From the NCBI GenBank assembly GCA_027625915.1, contig JANTQA010000047.1, positions 5,146,001 to 5,210,000 of the forward strand: 64,000 nt of DNA. The letters are read 5' to 3'. Positions 33,621 to 49,200 of this stretch are shown here, in pieces. The notes under the pieces were generated by a model that was not told the origin of the DNA, made no database searches, and saw only the letters and a list, made by a program, of their open reading frames with translations. Source of the stretch: Anaeramoeba flamelloides (Eukaryota > Metamonada > Anaeramoebidae). Both the position numbers and the translations under genes were made by a program. Numbering within the stretch: position 1 is the first letter of the stretch; each line of letters opens with the position of its first letter.

Positions 33621-35028
33621 CCCTACTATAGATTATTTTTAAGGTGGTCACTTTTAAATTGTAAAAATCAACCAAAAACACAACTGAATAAACAAGACAG
33701 TTTTCGGATCTCAATTTTAAATTTATAAAAAAGTAAAAGGGTTGACTTCTGGTCTAAAACTCTGATTTAATTGAACTTACCCTCTAATTTAAAAGAAAAA
33801 ATAGGTACATTGTCAAGTAATAAAAAGAAAGGGTAGTCAATCTCTAGATCATTCTTTAGAATTTAAACCTTTTTGTTAAATATTTTGTATCTAAACTACA
33901 AAATTATTGTATCAAGTGTTTGTTTTAACTGAAGAATATTAAAAATATTGAATGTACTTTATGATAGATTTTATCCTATTTTTTTTGATTGTAAGTCCAT
34001 CTAATTATGATAATAAGTTGAGATTCAAGGGTTATTCCATAGTTGATAATTATTGTCTATTTTAATGATCAGCCAACCCATCAACCAGTTATAAAACCAA
34101 AAAAAAATATATTTGGATCTGATCACTGATTTAATTTCAATCTTTAGATCTATTTTTTGAAATTAATTTTATTTTTTCAAGATCTTTATATTATTCCAAA
34201 TTATTATTTTTCTAATACTAAAATATTTTAAAAAAACTTGAAAGTTCTAAAGTATAAAATTGTAATGAAATTTCAATACTAGTATCATAACCACTATCAT
34301 GATTTGTAATTTAAAACTTATCTAATAGAATCTTGTAATTCCAAATAATTAAACATTTTATTAAAATATATTAGAAAATGTAATCTAAATGAGAAGTTAA
34401 AAATCTTGTACTTGGAAAAGAATAAGTATTATGAATCAGAATTATTTTTTAAAATTCATCAAATAATGAATTTTAAAGATTGTAAAAGTAAAAGAAATAG
34501 TTTTTTTTTTGATTTTATTGTTCTGATATATTTTGTAACTTTTATCAGTTAAAATTCATAAAAAAATTTGAAAAAAAGTTTAAATACAATTATTTTTAAA
34601 AAGTTATAAATAAGAATTTATGATTATTTATGAAAATTCAATAGAAATATCTAGAAAATATTGCAATTCTTTTGTGATATAAAAACAAAAAGTGGTTTAT
34701 TATTTTATTAATAATATATAAGTTTCTAATTTGTTTCAAGAAAGATAAAAAAGAAATAGCAGAAAAAAAAATTAATGGAGTTGAATTAGATGATCAAAAA
34801 AATTCTTTAATGAAATTAAAATAATATTACCAAATAAAATGAATTTGTTTTTATCAGATATGGCATTATTTAATAAAATTTTTAATAAAAAATAACAATT
34901 GAATCTAAAATTCTCTTTTTCAAAGTAGATTTTTGAAAAAAAATAATTATTATTTAATAATTTACTGAGAAATTTAGAATATTTGGATTTGGAGAATATT
35001 TTTCAATAAAATTATATTCAAACAAGTA

Positions 35029-35174
35029 CAGCCGGTTCCACTTTTAAGGTACAAAATTTGGAATTTTTTTTTACAAAAAAATATTTACTATAATTTGAAT
35101 TGATGCCTTAATTGGAGATTTTTTTGTGTCTTACTTTTTGTTGAAATTGTGTGACTTAAATTTGAAACTAACTG
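35029..35174. mobile_element. Palindromic MITE, element A, copy 3 (internally deleted)
   Basis: 146 bp, with the left end CAGCCGGTTCCACTTTTAAG and the right end in reverse CAGTTAGTTTCAAATTTAAG. It is flanked by TA (35027-35028, 35175-35176). It lacks about 50 bp of the left arm compared with the two 197-198 bp copies. Confidence 0.7.
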
Positions 35175-35829
35175 TATAAAAAAAAATCTGAAAATATAAA
35201 GTGAAGGATTCAATTCTTAGATCTCAAAAAATCATCTCCATCACAAAATCACAAAAAAAATTTTCAAAATTTAATTTTTTTAAATTTTCTTTTTGTTTAA
35301 AGTATTTTCTCTTGATTTTTAATTGTAGATTTTAGTAATAGAAAAGTTTTACTTTTTTTTAAAAAAAATTTTTGAGAATCTTGAAGTTAATAATACCAAT
35401 ATAATTTTAATGTACTATCACATATTTCAATTTCAGTAGTTGTTTTGGTGTTGCTACCCCCGTGAAGGAAAGAGAAAATATTACAAATTTTGGGATTTGA
35501 ATGAAAATATTAAGTACATTTTGAACAAAAAAAAAACAAATTGAAAATTAATTTTTATCTTGAAACACAAAAATAGAAGATTTGGATAATCCAGAATCAA
35601 AGACCAATATCAATTTACAATACAAATTAGAATTTTTCTCAAACTTTATTAATTTTAAAAATTGTTTAATCTTTGGGAAACATAGTAGACTACCTAATAC
35701 GAATTCTGAAAAAAAAAAAAAAAAAAATGGAATAAGTATTACAGTAAAAAGCCTTTTATAGGAGTCCAAGTAAGAAAAAAAAAAAATATTGTTATATTTT
35801 AAAACTAAAAAGTTAAGAAATTAGCTTCA

Positions 35830-36450
35830 CTATAAATTTCTCTTTATAAAACGAATACTGTAATTGGGTTTAAATGATATTTATGTTACATGACTCTATA
35901 AAATCTAAAATAACTCTTATTACATAATAAATTAATAGTTTTTTTTACTAATGATTATTATAAAAATTGATAATTTTGGAAATTTTTTTAAAATTCCATT
36001 TCTAAATATTACAAATAGAGACTCAAAATAATAGTATTAGTGTATTTAATAATTCAATTTTTAGAATATCCAAAAGTAAATATTTTATTATTTATTAATT
36101 TCAAAGATTTACTCGATAATCATATATATATATATATATAAAATAAAGACTGATTAGTTTTGTTTTCCTTTTGATAAAGCCAATTGAAAAATCAATAGAT
36201 TTACAAGATTTTAGATTAAATTTATCGAAGAAAATCTATTGGTTTAATTATTCATTTTTTTAAAAACAATAAATTATTTTTGCTACTAATCTACATTTCA
36301 CCATAAATTTAAGAAAGTTATTTTTCAGATTTGGAGTACGAATATTGAGGACTAAAGCTTTAAATTTTTGGAGAAATGCAGATTTTTTTCTGAAATAGTT
36401 GGGTTTTTTACTAATAGAATAGATCCTTTTTTAATTGATGGGATCAACAT
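35830..36450. repeat. Dispersed repeat F, copy 2
   Basis: Direct-orientation match to 16640-17290, moderately diverged, interrupted by a (TA)n microsatellite at 36122-36140. No coding capacity. Confidence 0.5.
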
Positions 36451-37200
36451 ATATTACAACTTTGTAATCGATTTTTTAGAGACATTTTAACCATGGAGTA
36501 CTAATATGATTACACCTAATAACAACATACTGCGATCTTAGGACTTCTCTTTGGTCAACGCTAATTCCTTAAATCCATAAAAAAAAGAAGAATTTTGGAA
36601 ATTTTTTTGAATTACCTTTTTTAATAAGATCTTGATATAAATGTGTTAGTTAAAATACAAACCTGTTTATTATTATAACTCGATTAAATACTCAATTATA
36701 AAAAATTGAGAAATTGAAACATCAAAAAAAAAGTTAATTTCAAATAAAAAAAAAATATTCTAAATTCCAATAATACATTTAAATATAAAATTTAAAAACA
36801 CCTTTTCAGAAAAGAGTGAATCCACAAATTATTTTTTGTTCATTTGTTGTGTCTTTAAATTAATATTCTCTTATTTCCTTTTTTATTTAAAAAAAAAAAT
36901 GCAAAAACTTAAAAATAAAAAGAACTTTGAAATTATATGAATTTTATTGAATAAAACCAATTTTCTGAAAAATAAATAAACTATTTATTTTAAAAATTTA
37001 ATGATCAAAAATATTTAATCTTTATAGAAAAAAAATGTATTTTAAAAAAAAAGAATGTTTTTTTTATAAATAGAATTTTTTTCTAAAGATTATTCTGCAA
37101 ATTTCATTTAAAAAAACAAGATAAAAAAAAGTAAGATTCTAAATAAATTTTTACAACATTCTCTTGATGAAAAGATTAATATCCATATTCATTTTTCTTT

Positions 37201-40200
37201 TTATTCCTCCTGCCATCCTCCCTTGCGATTTTCGCCTTCATTTTCTTCGTAAATAAATTCTTCCTTTTCCTCCTTTTCCTTTTCCTTCTCATTCTCCTTC
37301 TCCTTCTCATTCTCATTCTCATTCTCATTATCCTTCTCCTTCTCATTCTCATTCTCCTTCTCCTTCTCCTTCTCCTTCTCCTTCTCCTTCTCCTCCTCCC
37401 TTCTCTTTTTCTCCATTTCATATTCCACAGGTATATTTAAATCTTCAACATTAAAATTTTTTAATTTCTCGATTATTTTCTCAAATACCTTTGAAAATTC
37501 TAAATCCTCTTCGTATTTGTCAAATCTTTCCTTTATTAAATTACAATTATCTAACAAGTTTTGCGAATTTTGTATCAAAAGAATTTTAAAAGTAAGTAAT
37601 TGCAGCAAATCGTTAATGTGATTCAAAATCAATAATAAATATTTTGAAGCTTTATTAGATAAAAATACTTTTTGTAAATGGATTTTATAAATATTTTCAA
37701 TTATTAATAAAGCATCCTTCTCAATCAGTTTGTTGTGTAATAATTTCAAAATAAACAATTGTATTTTGAAAGATGATTCTGAAGTATTATCTGATAATTT
37801 AATAGCGCAATTGATGAAATTAAGATATTTCTTTTCAGGTATTGAGTATTGAACGTCCATATCAATTATTTTTAATAACAAATTCAAATAATCAGAAGAG
37901 TTTTCTTTATTTGAATAAAAAATCGAAGGCAATATTACTATTACCAATTGAAGCGCCTTATTGGTTAGATCATCTTGGTTGAATTGCAAGGCCTTAGTTA
38001 TTAGAGATTTGATGGTTTTATGGAATAGCATATTATTAACCAAAGTAATCATTGAATTATTTAAAGTTTGGTCGATTATTAAAACATTATTTTGGAAATG
38101 AGAAATGAGTCTGTTATATTCCAGATAAATTATATTCAATATTTTGAAAAGAGATTTCCCGTTTAATAAAATTAGCAAATGATTGTTAAACAATTGTAAT
38201 CCTTTGTTTGTCAATGCTTCTGAAACATGTGCATAACTGAACGTTAATCTAAAAACGATTAGATCCAATTTTCCTTTATTTTCCCAATTTTTCTCAAGAT
38301 CATTACCCTTTTGAATGTCTATATTATTTGTGATCAAAGCAATTATTTCCAATGCTTTTAATAATAATTTAATTTTATTTTCCTTATTTTCCATCGAAGA
38401 GATATTCATTGGCGCAATTACCTTTCCATTGTTTGATCTAATTTTCGCTGGTCTTAAATCTCTCCATAATCTACAAGCAAACCGAGTCAAATTATTTAAT
38501 AATTTATTTTCATAAAAGTTTTGATAGTCAACAGGTAATCTGAGCAAATTTTTAATATAATCGATTGACTTTTTAGGATTCCTATAGGGGTTTAATTCGG
38601 TGCTTAACGTTTTTAAGGTATTAGTACGGAACGTAATATTATTAGAAAGCAAATCAATCAAATTTACAAAGGCACTTGAACTTTTTGGATAATTGTCTTC
38701 CCAAAAGAATAATTCTGTAACAAAATTTTGAAGTTGAATTGAATTGATCAAATATTTTTCAACATCTTTTTGATACTTTTGTGTTAACATTATTAAAATA
38801 TTTAAATATATTACCAACACTATTTCATTATAATAAATATATAAATCGCCTAATTGCAATTTAAAGTTCATTGTCAATAATTGATTAATTTTTTCTTCAG
38901 ATTGAGATAAAATATCTAATGTTTCATAATTGTTGAAATTCAAACAATTTCTCCATAAAATAAATAACTGGCGAATATTGAGATCACAACTATAATCTTT
39001 TGCTTTTAATTTTAAAAATAATTTCCAAATATTTTCGAAATTTTGATTGAATATTGTCAAATACTTTTGTTTATTTTGGCTTTTTTCAATAAAATAAGTG
39101 ATTAAATTTAAATATTCTGTTAATTTGAAAAAATCTGCACCTTTAGGTGCATGATAAATAATAATATAATTTGTATTATCCGGTGGATAAATTTCTCGGG
39201 TTAATTGTGGCAATAAACTAAACAAATAATTGAACCAATCAAATAATACATCCTCATCATGTTTATTTTCTTTTTCCTCTTCCTTTTCCTTTTCCTTTTC
39301 CTCTTCCTCTTCCTTTTCCTTTTCTTCATTGTCTTCATTTTTGATTTGATCATCTTTTTCTTTTTCTATTTTTTTTTCTCCTTGATCTTTTTTGTCGTTT
39401 TCATTTTTTAATTTGTTTTCTTTTTCTTCTTCTTCTTTTACTTTTTTCTCTCCGTTCTCTTTGTTATTTAAATTTTCGATAAAAATTAAATCTTTTATTA
39501 AAATTGATGCCTGTACTCTGGCCATATCTGTTCTTTGTTTGATTAAAAATGGTATTATCCATTTATCTTTATTAATTATTAACCAATTTTTGACTATCTC
39601 GTTATTTCTAATTAATTCACTTAAAAATTGGATTGAAATGGTAATTATCCGAGATAATATTGAACCAGAAGTTAAAAAATTAATATACTTTTCCATTACT
39701 TGGTTGATTTTCTTTTCATAACCGATATCTTTAATTGTTAATAAATTTTTAAAGATAATTAAATATCTACCATAGCCTTCTGAAGAAATGTTATTAGCCT
39801 TTTCCAAGATATGATCAATTAATTGGTTATATAATGAGGAATTTTCCCAACAAATGTGCAATAATAATTTGCCTAAGGACTCATTATTGGTATCCTTTTT
39901 CATCGCCTTTTGATAAAAAATTGATTTAAGTAGCATATAATTATCTAATTTGGAAATTTTCATTGGCTTCAATTCGCCATTCAAGACTAATTTATCTATT
40001 GTTATGGGCAAAGTAACTTTGCTTTCATTATTTTGATAATTTTTTATTTCCAAATGTAATTCCTCGATTCTTTTTTTCATATCGACAATTTTATTTTTCA
40101 TTTTGGTTAATTCTTCTTCCTCTTCAATTGCATATAAATAACTCGAATTGGCATCAAAATCCTTTCCATTGGCTTGTCTCTCGTTAAAAATGATTTGATT

Positions 40201-43200
40201 TCTAGTTATTAATATTTTATTATGAACCTCTTCCTCTGGTAAATTGTCTTCATTTCTCAATAGGGTATCAATTTTCTTTTGTAAGACTTTAACTTCTTCT
40301 CTTAAATTGGAGCTTGATTTAACACATTCCTGAGCGTTTAGGTAACCATTTTGAATTTTTAATTCAATTTTTTTGATACCATTATTTTCAATATCATTGA
40401 TCTGCTCATCAAGTTCATTAATTAACTTTTTATTTTCATTTTCAACAGATCCCTGGATATTGAATTGAACATAATTAGTCAAAGTTTCAATCAGTGGGAT
40501 CAAATGGAACATTTGCTTTTTTTTAATTTCCTTTAATGCGGAACTTAAACTACTTCCGTAATAATAATTATTGGAATTATTATTTTTTGGCACAAAGCCA
40601 ATTGGGGATTTGTCACCTAAATAGAAATTAATTAGAACAGTAATTAAATTGACATTCAAAAAATATTCAACAAATAGGGCATTAGCATTTGCCAATTCAA
40701 TGAAGATTTTAAAATAGTCAGCTGTGATGCTATTGACCTTTTCTTTAATTTTCAATAAATTAATTAATTTTTCTAAAATTTTGATACAGCTTGATTCGAT
40801 CCTGTGCTTTGATTTATGTTCTAATTTATAAAAATCTTGTTCGTATTCTTTATATTGCTCAGTTAAATCACTTTTTGCCAAATTAAAATTCAATTTGTTA
40901 AAAATGGAATGTCTTGTTTTTAATTCAATTAAATCCTTGGAAAATAATTCCCTTTCCTCCTTTTCGCTAATCAATAATTTGCAACAAGATATAACTAATG
41001 GCAATAATTTTTCCCATAATTCCTTCGTTGGGCAATCAAAAAATAGTTCTGTCATCCAATTTTTACCCTCTTTCGTCATTTCATTTAAGAAATATTTGCA
41101 ACAATCCAAATCCTTTTCAAAAAATTTATTAAATACAATAATCCATTTATCTAATTCTTTTTTTTCGGTGGAATGGAATAAAAATTTATTTAAAAACGTC
41201 ATCCCTAATTTAAAGCTATTTAAACAATTATTATTATTATTATTATTATTCATGTTATTATTATTATTATTATTTGTCAATTCTAATTGATTTTTGGAAT
41301 CTTCTAATTTGTTTGAATTATAAAAATTAGAAATTTCACTTTCAATAAATTTATTAAAAAAAGTAAAATAATTTAAATTAAATAAACTTTTTTTAAAATG
41401 GAAATCAATATTTTCAATCCAAATATCTTTAATAATTTCAATTAAATCTTGATCATTTTCTTTTTTTGTTTCAACAAAATTATTAATACAATCAATTCTT
41501 TGGTAAACTAGCATATAGCCGGAATGGGGTTTTGCTTCTTTTTTAACAATAGTTCTAGTAAAGTATTTTTCTTCCCATTTTCTTTTGCCTCCATAGGATT
41601 CTTCAGGTATTTTGTTTTCATCAAATAAATATACATTTGTGTCATCAAATCTTAGCCATCTATTTTTGCCATCAGGTAAATTGTTTCTTTCTTTAATGAA
41701 CGAATAATAATGGCCTGCCTGTGCTCTTCCGGAATGGATAATAATACCAGTTAATTCATAATCATAATATTCATTTGGGCATTCTTCTTCTTCTTCTTCC
41801 AATTTTTTTTCTTCTTCTTCTTCTTTTTCTTCTTCCTTTTCACCTTTCTTTCCTTGTTCTTTCCTTTCTTCTTTTCCCTGTTCCTTTTCATCTTTCTTTC
41901 CTCCCTCTTTCCCCTCATTTTCCTCTCCAGTTTTTTCTTCTTCCTGCATTCCTTGTTCTAATATTTGATCTTTTTCTTCTTTCTCACCTTTACCTTTCTC
42001 TCCCATTTTGTTTCCATCTTTAATTTCATTTTTTTCATTTTCTAATTTTTCTTGCTCTAATTGCCTTTTTCTTTCTTGTTCTTCTTTTTCTTTTTCTTGA
42101 ATACCCTCCTTTGTGTATTTATACATATTTATTTTCATTGGGAAGGTGCATTTATCATTAACCTTAAATCTTTGGAAATTGGTCAAATTAAATTCAAATC
42201 TTTTCAAATGCACAATCAAATTTTTCGGCAATGTGTGAATGCAAACCCTTTTTCTCGCATCTATTTTTCGACTCAATTGGTCCGAATAATATTGGTTTTC
42301 GCCATCCAATACCTCCCCTTCAATATAGTTTTCTAAAGAGTCTTCAATGGAACCCTTTTTGACGATGGGTATTGAAATGGTAAAAAAATTCTCGATCCTT
42401 TCTGAGAAATGTGGATCATTCTCTTTAATCCCGATTATTTGGTTAACTAATTTGCCTGCGAATAGATCATTAATATAATTATAATCTTGATTATTTGATT
42501 TTAATTGTTCTTCAATTTTGTCTAATAACATTTTTAAAAATTCATCGGCATCTTGTTGTATTCTCGGATTTAAAGATTGCCCGTCCCAGCCTTTAAATGA
42601 TTTACAAAAATATTCTGTATTGGCAAATTTCTTTTCGCTTGTTAGTAAATTCTGGAAAATTTTTTTTAATTCATAAAATAAATTATCATTTTTATCATTG
42701 ACTTTGCTATTTAATATCAATGAACGGAATTCTGGAATCATAAATAACTGCTGTAATAATGAATTCATATAGCAAGTGGCACCCAAGTTTCTTAATCCTA
42801 GATAATTTAATTTATTTTTAATATTTTGATTTGGATTGTAATACCAAGTGTCCGGTATAACCACCTTGTTGACTTGGCCTTCTAACAGTTGAGAAATGTA
42901 TTTGTAATTGTGTAAATTGTTATTACTCAATTCGATCAAGATCAAAAATGCCATCTCCCGGCTCTGCTTTGATTTGCATTTGGGTGGTGGTATCAATTCA
43001 TTATTGTTGTAATATTCATCAAATTGTTCGATTGTTGGGAAAGTAAATAAGCAATGATCCCATATTTCTAAAATTAATTCTTGGTTATTATCCTTGAGAA
43101 ATCGTGGATCGTTTTTAATTATAATTTTGATAATTTTTAAAAATCCAATTAACGTCTGGTCAGGTTCATGATCCCATTTTTCAGTAATTGGATTATTTTT

Positions 43201-46200
43201 AATTTTATTAATTATTTCATCAAATAATTTTAAAAAGTTATTTTTGTTCCCATTTAAATGATTTATATAATTTTCATTTATTAATTCTGTAATTAAATTA
43301 AAATATTCTTCAGATTTGTTTCTGGCCTTTTCAAACAAACTAAATAATGATAATAATAAATTCAAAAAAAAATTATGTAAATTTATTCCCTCTCCTTCTT
43401 TACTTTCCTCCTTATTCTTTTCTTCCATATTATCCATTTTATTGCTAATATCATCCATGCTATTATTAATATTATGATTTAATTTGCAAATATTTAAAAT
43501 ACCCTTGCAAACTTCAAATCTAATGCTTTTGTTTTGTGCCTTTAATAGAGTATTTATTAGCCAATCTTTTATTTTAGAATAATTTATTAAAGCAATTCTC
43601 CAATCATTAATTTTTTTTAATTGACAACCCTTTTTTAAAACTTTTATTGAATTTAAAATAATGTTTGAATTCATGCCTTTTTCGATTTCATTTGTAATGT
43701 TATTATCATTCGAAGAATTTACAATTAATTTCATTAATTTATTTACAATTTTTTGAATATTAATGTTTTGGAATGATTCAATAAAGGAGTCTTCTTCGTC
43801 TTGTTTATTAACAATAATTAAATCAGTCATGATTTTTAATATCAAATTTAATAATTCCTTTTGTTCTCTAATTGGTAATTTTTTTAATTTTTTAAATTCC
43901 ATTAATAAATTAATTAAACTTTTGATTCCATCAAATTTAATAAAGTTTTTATTCCAATTTTCAAAATCTCTACTGATTCCTTGGATAATTTGTAAATTAT
44001 AAATTAATTTATAAGGTAAATTTAAATCAAAAATTTTGATCCAATTTTTATTAATTTCAATATTATGGTTTTTATTTCCATTTTGGTTTTCATTGTTATT
44101 TTTATTTTTATTTTCATTTTCATTTTTCTTTTCCTTTTCCTTTTCTGAAGAATTTTCTTTTTTATTCTCGTTATTTTTGTTATTTTCAATTTTGTTAAAC
44201 AAATTTTTTAAAAAAATTTTTTGCTTTTCATCTGTTGGCATTTTTAATAATAATTCCCAAACCTTTTGATTAATATGCTTATTACCAATTTCAAACAAAT
44301 CAAATAATTTATCAAAATATAATGATAATAAATAACTTGGTACTAATTCATTCAAAATTTTATCTTCTTCTTTTATAGTTTCATTTTTTTCTTTTTCATT
44401 TTCACTTTCTGTTTGTGTTTCATTTTCTTTTTTTGCTTGCTCTTTATCACTTTCTTTACCACTGTTATTATTATTATTATTATTAGTAGTAGTAGTAGTA
44501 TTGTTTTCTTTTTTTTTATAATCAATATTTGGTAATATTAATATTTGTTGATCGTTTTTAATTTTCATTTCCAATAGAGTTCTATTATCATTCTTTTTGG
44601 AAAAAATATCATTATCTGAAGAATAAATAATTGAATCAAAATCTTTCTTTAATTCTTTTGCGATAAATTTTTTCACAAACAATATTGAATTATTTAAATC
44701 AAATTCAATATTAATTTCAGGAATTTTATTATCTAATTGTTCAAGAGTGTTTTTAACAACAATATTTATTTTGTTTAAATTTAAACTTAAAAGATGTCTA
44801 ATAAATTGCAAATTTTCTGGTACATATTGTTTTTCAATTTGCTCAACAAAAGTTAAAAGAATATCAATACAATTTTCGATAAAAAATAAATTGTTTTTAT
44901 TGCTGTCCATTTTTTCAAAAGTGGCCTTAATAAAATTTTTTCTAATTTGGATTCCATGGTTATTTTTTAATAATTTTTTTGATAAGTTTTGGAATTGGAT
45001 CAAAAAATTTATGGCCTCCCTAATTACTAATTTGTTTTTACTTTTTAAAATAATTAACCATAGTTTGTCAAGCCCCAAAATTTCAAAATCATTTGTTATT
45101 TTGACTTTAAAGTCTTCAATAGACTTTGTTATTTTCCTCGAATTATAATTGGAGTGATACATTAAATATTTGAAAAAATTAAAAGAATGAAGAGTCAATT
45201 TTTCAAAATTTAATTCCTCAGCTTTTTCAAACAACTGTAGGATAATTTCATTATTTAATGGCAGTCCAATTATCCATTGGAAAAATCGTTCAGACATATA
45301 TTGTGAAATTGATTTTCCAATGAAAATATTGCATAATTTTTCGATATGTTGTTTATTTAAAAAAAAGATTTGTGTTTGGATTTCAATTCTATCAAAGCAA
45401 TTTAAAAATGAATTAAAGAAATCAAATCTTAGATTAATCGCTTTTTCTAAAGTTCTATTTCTTATAAAGGCATAATCCTTCCAGAATGGTTTTGGTTCTT
45501 TATTATTATTTTTATGCGTGCTGTTGTTGTTGTTGTTATTATTATTTTTATTATTTTTATTATTATTATTATTTTGGCTTTGTTGATTTTTTTTTTCATT
45601 TTCATCTTCATCTTCATTTATTTTGGATTCGGTATTGGATAAAGAATTAGTAGAAGACGATCTAGTGATAAATATGGATTTGGGAGGTGGTAAACTTAAA
45701 TTGAATTTTTTTTCTTTAATCATTTTTTTACATTGCTCCTGATAATTGTCTAATTCATCGATAGTTAACATTAATAAATTATGTGATATTTCCAGATCTT
45801 CTAATACCGTCTGAACTGTTTCTTTATATCTCCGATATTGATAAGAATCCTTCTTATTTGGATAAGTAAAAATTATCTTTGGTAATATTATATATGCTAT
45901 TTCTGCATTTTTTTGTTGTTTTATACAATCAATGCATTTATTTAAAAAATTATTTTTTAATTCACCTGTGAAATTTTTATTATCAATTAATTTACAAAAA
46001 TTGGTTAATAATAATTCTTTTAAAGTAAACTCTATGGAATTATCATTGATTAATTCCCAAAATTTAAATAATGTATTTTGAAATTTTGGCAATGTTTTTA
46101 AAGTGAAATTAAATAGTAAATTAATGCTCAATTGATCCCATTCCTTAATTTTGCATATTTTTTCTTCAAAAATATAAGTAATCAATTCCAAATTTAAATT

Positions 46201-49200
46201 TTTTGATAAATTAGTAATCAATTCATAAACAATGCCAATTAGGACATGATGCTGTCCCGTCAAATCTGGGAAAATTGCATCCAATTTTTCATTATTAATT
46301 GCTTTGTTTTTTGCTAAAAATTTTAATAATGGCCCACATCTTCGTAAAATTTCTGGATGAATATTTTCTCCAAATAATTTTTGAAATAATTTATTTTCCT
46401 CGATCCAAACTAAAAACTTTCTATTAAGATTTTGTTATTTTGTTATTTGGTTAATTTTTTATTTTGTTATTTTGTTAATTTTTTATTTTGTTTTTTCATT
46501 TAATTCGGATTTTATTTAATAATTGCTTTGATGTTTTATTTTTGAGAATAAAATAAGATAATTGCCCCATTTTTATTTTTTATAGTTTCAAAATATTCGC
46601 ATTTAATCAAAATTTTGAATTTAATTTTAAAATTCAAATTTTATTTTTGTATTATTTTTGAAAAGGGGTTTTTTTAAAATACAAAGTTAACTAAGCATAA
46701 AGATCTTTTGGTACTGTTTATAATCTTTTTCGTTTTAAAGAGTGAAAACAATAAATAAGAGTAAGTAAAATGTTAATAAAGAAATAAAGCAAACTTACTG
46801 TGCATTAAAACGATTAGGATTTGAATATCTTGTACCATATCTCTCTGCCATTTTTTGAGAAGACAATACTCTTTTTGATAATTCGCAAATTTTTTCAAGC
46901 CCAGAAACTCTTAATTCTAAAAATTGTGATGTTAATTCCTTATAAGCGAATTTTAAATCAAATATTTGTGAAAATTCTAAATAACTATCATAATCAATTC
47001 TTCGAAGTAAAGTTTTAAATTTGGATAGTGTTTTTTTTAATTCGTCTTTTGGGAATTTACGTAGTTCTTCAAAACTTAATTCTGTAAATTTTAAAAGAAT
47101 ATCTTTAATTGGTTGGATAAAAAGCTTTGCGTAGTCGGTTGAAATATAAAAAATCACTTTATAAAAGGGTTTAAACATTTTTTTTGTAAGAATTGGTGTT
47201 AATTTATGCTCTTTAGATAAAATTCGATCAACCAATTTTTTATAGCCATTTAATTCACCAAAATAAATCATATTATTGATTACATATGTTGATCTATAAT
47301 AAAGTCTTTCCTATTTTGTTCATTTGTTTATTTATTGTTGTTTGTGTTAGAAATTAAAAGAATGTTTTTAATTAGAGTTTGTTGTTAATTATTATATAAC
47401 TGGTGAGTAAGTTAGATACATAATATCACATAAAATGAAATTTAAAGTTTCTATTTTTGTAATCTTAATTCAAATTCCAAGATTATAAGAAATTTTTTTT
47501 TATTTCTTATAATAAGTCCTACAAATGAAAAAGGACTATTTTTTTTATTATTGTTAATTGGGAAGTGGTGATTCAATGAAATTACCTTCTATTTGCCATT
47601 AGGTTTTCCAGGATTTTAAAGAATGGAGTAAAATCTTTGATTTTTCTCTATTTGTTTAATTGAAAAAAAAATACCGTTAAGTTTTCAATAATTTAAAAGA
47701 ATTGGGTTAAATCCTTGATTTTACTCTATTCTTTTGAATTATGGAAAATCTAGGCACTCGATGTCACTCTACAGCACTTCACTCACGTTAGGTTTGTTTT
47801 CAATTTAAGAAATAAAACGAAAATTTATTCAATTTTCAGTTTATTTCTCAAATTAAAAAAAAAATGTTTTTACAAAAAGGTTTTAATCTTGATAAAATTT
47901 TCAATAGAAAGAAAATTTTATAATGTATTTAATTTTTTGTAAAAAATAATTTGTATCCTTGATCATATTGTCAATTTTTTATGGAATTTTAGTGTTCGTT
48001 GTTTTTTCCAAAAAAAGTGCTATTTTTTTTTCATTTTTTAGGAATATTTCATCCAATATATTTTGTAATAAACACTATAGATGTTGAATCAATCAGTATT
48101 GATATTTCTCTTAATTTTGTATTGTCTGTTTATGAATAGAACCACTTAAAAACAGAATTTTTTATGAAATATAAAAAAAATTCCACACTTTTTTGGAAAT
48201 ACCTTATTTGAGAACCAAATTAGTGCTTTTTTTGAAAATGAAATTTCTCATTTTTTAATTGAAAAATGAGAATTGTGTTAAAATGAGGTATTAATTAAAT
48301 ACATTTCAAGAATTTAAACTTTTTTTTTTTTTTTTCTAATGAATTTTGAAAATACTCTTTTTTCAAAAAAAAAAAGATAATGATAACTTTTAATTGAACA
48401 CTTTTTGTTTGATTTCTTAGACTGTGGCATTGAAAAAAAACCTTACACCTCAACAACAAAAGTGATTTTTTTCTTCAACTTGTTTTTTCAAAAAGTTCTT
48501 ATTTTAAATTAAAAATAAAATTTTGGAGAAAAAAAATGATTTTATTCCAAGATCATTTTGTGCTGATATGTTAAATTGTTATGATTTTATGGAGTTTATT
48601 ATTGATGGTCATTTATGTCAGAATATGGATGATTTGTAAATTGCCATCTTCTCGTGAAAATGGGCATTGTGTTTTTTTCAATTACGTGTTTTCGTTTTAC
48701 TCTCACCAAAAAAAGTAGAAAGATGAAAAAATTTGAAAGAAAAAAAATAAGAAAGATTTACTGGGTTCTCTATAATTTTTATTTCCTTTTCTTCTTCTTC
48801 TGTTTTTGTTTCTTTTTCTTCTTCTTTTTCTGTTTCTTTTTCTGTTTTTGTTTTTGTTTCTTTTTCTTCTTCTTTTTCTGTTTCTTTTTCTGTTTCATTT
48901 TCATTTTCGTTTTCATTTTTTTTGTTTGTTTCAATTTCGTTTTTTGTTGTATTTTTCTTTTCAGAAGTAATAATCTCTGAATTTGAAGATTCAAAAGATT
49001 GAGTTGGTTGATCATTATCAGAAAGTGGTCTATTTACATCCATTTCTAAATCGGATGTGTGAACTAAAACTCCATTTCCTAAGATCATCCCCATTATGGT
49101 TTCAGACTAGATTTTTTCAATTATAATAATAAAGAAGAAAAAGTTGGAAAATATTTTTTTATTAGAAAAACGAAAGAAGCACAACCAGAAACACAAAAAA

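Larger units (their letters stand above)
33621..37200. other. Non-coding region upstream of the bZIP promoter and downstream of the USP9X-like gene
   Basis: Holds element A copy 3 (35029-35174), repeat F copy 2 (35830-36450), an AT microsatellite (36122-36140) and a single end of the 9380-type inverted repeat near 36565. The 73-codon minus frame at 35548-35769 shows no family features. No gene is supported. Confidence 0.5.

Noticed and set aside
37176-37421. Arg/Met-rich frame at the end of the USP9X-like gene
   Set aside because: It is a frame-shifted reading of the Lys-Glu repeat tail, with no independent support.
46281-46284. TTG at the beginning of the long USP9X-like frame as its start codon
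   Set aside because: The frame continues upstream with USP9X-like sequence to a splice acceptor at 46420, and earlier exons carry the family's N-terminal part.
48654-48980. Phe/Cys-rich plus-strand frame
   Set aside because: It mirrors the Lys-Glu/Thr repeats of USP9X-like exon 2 on the minus strand.
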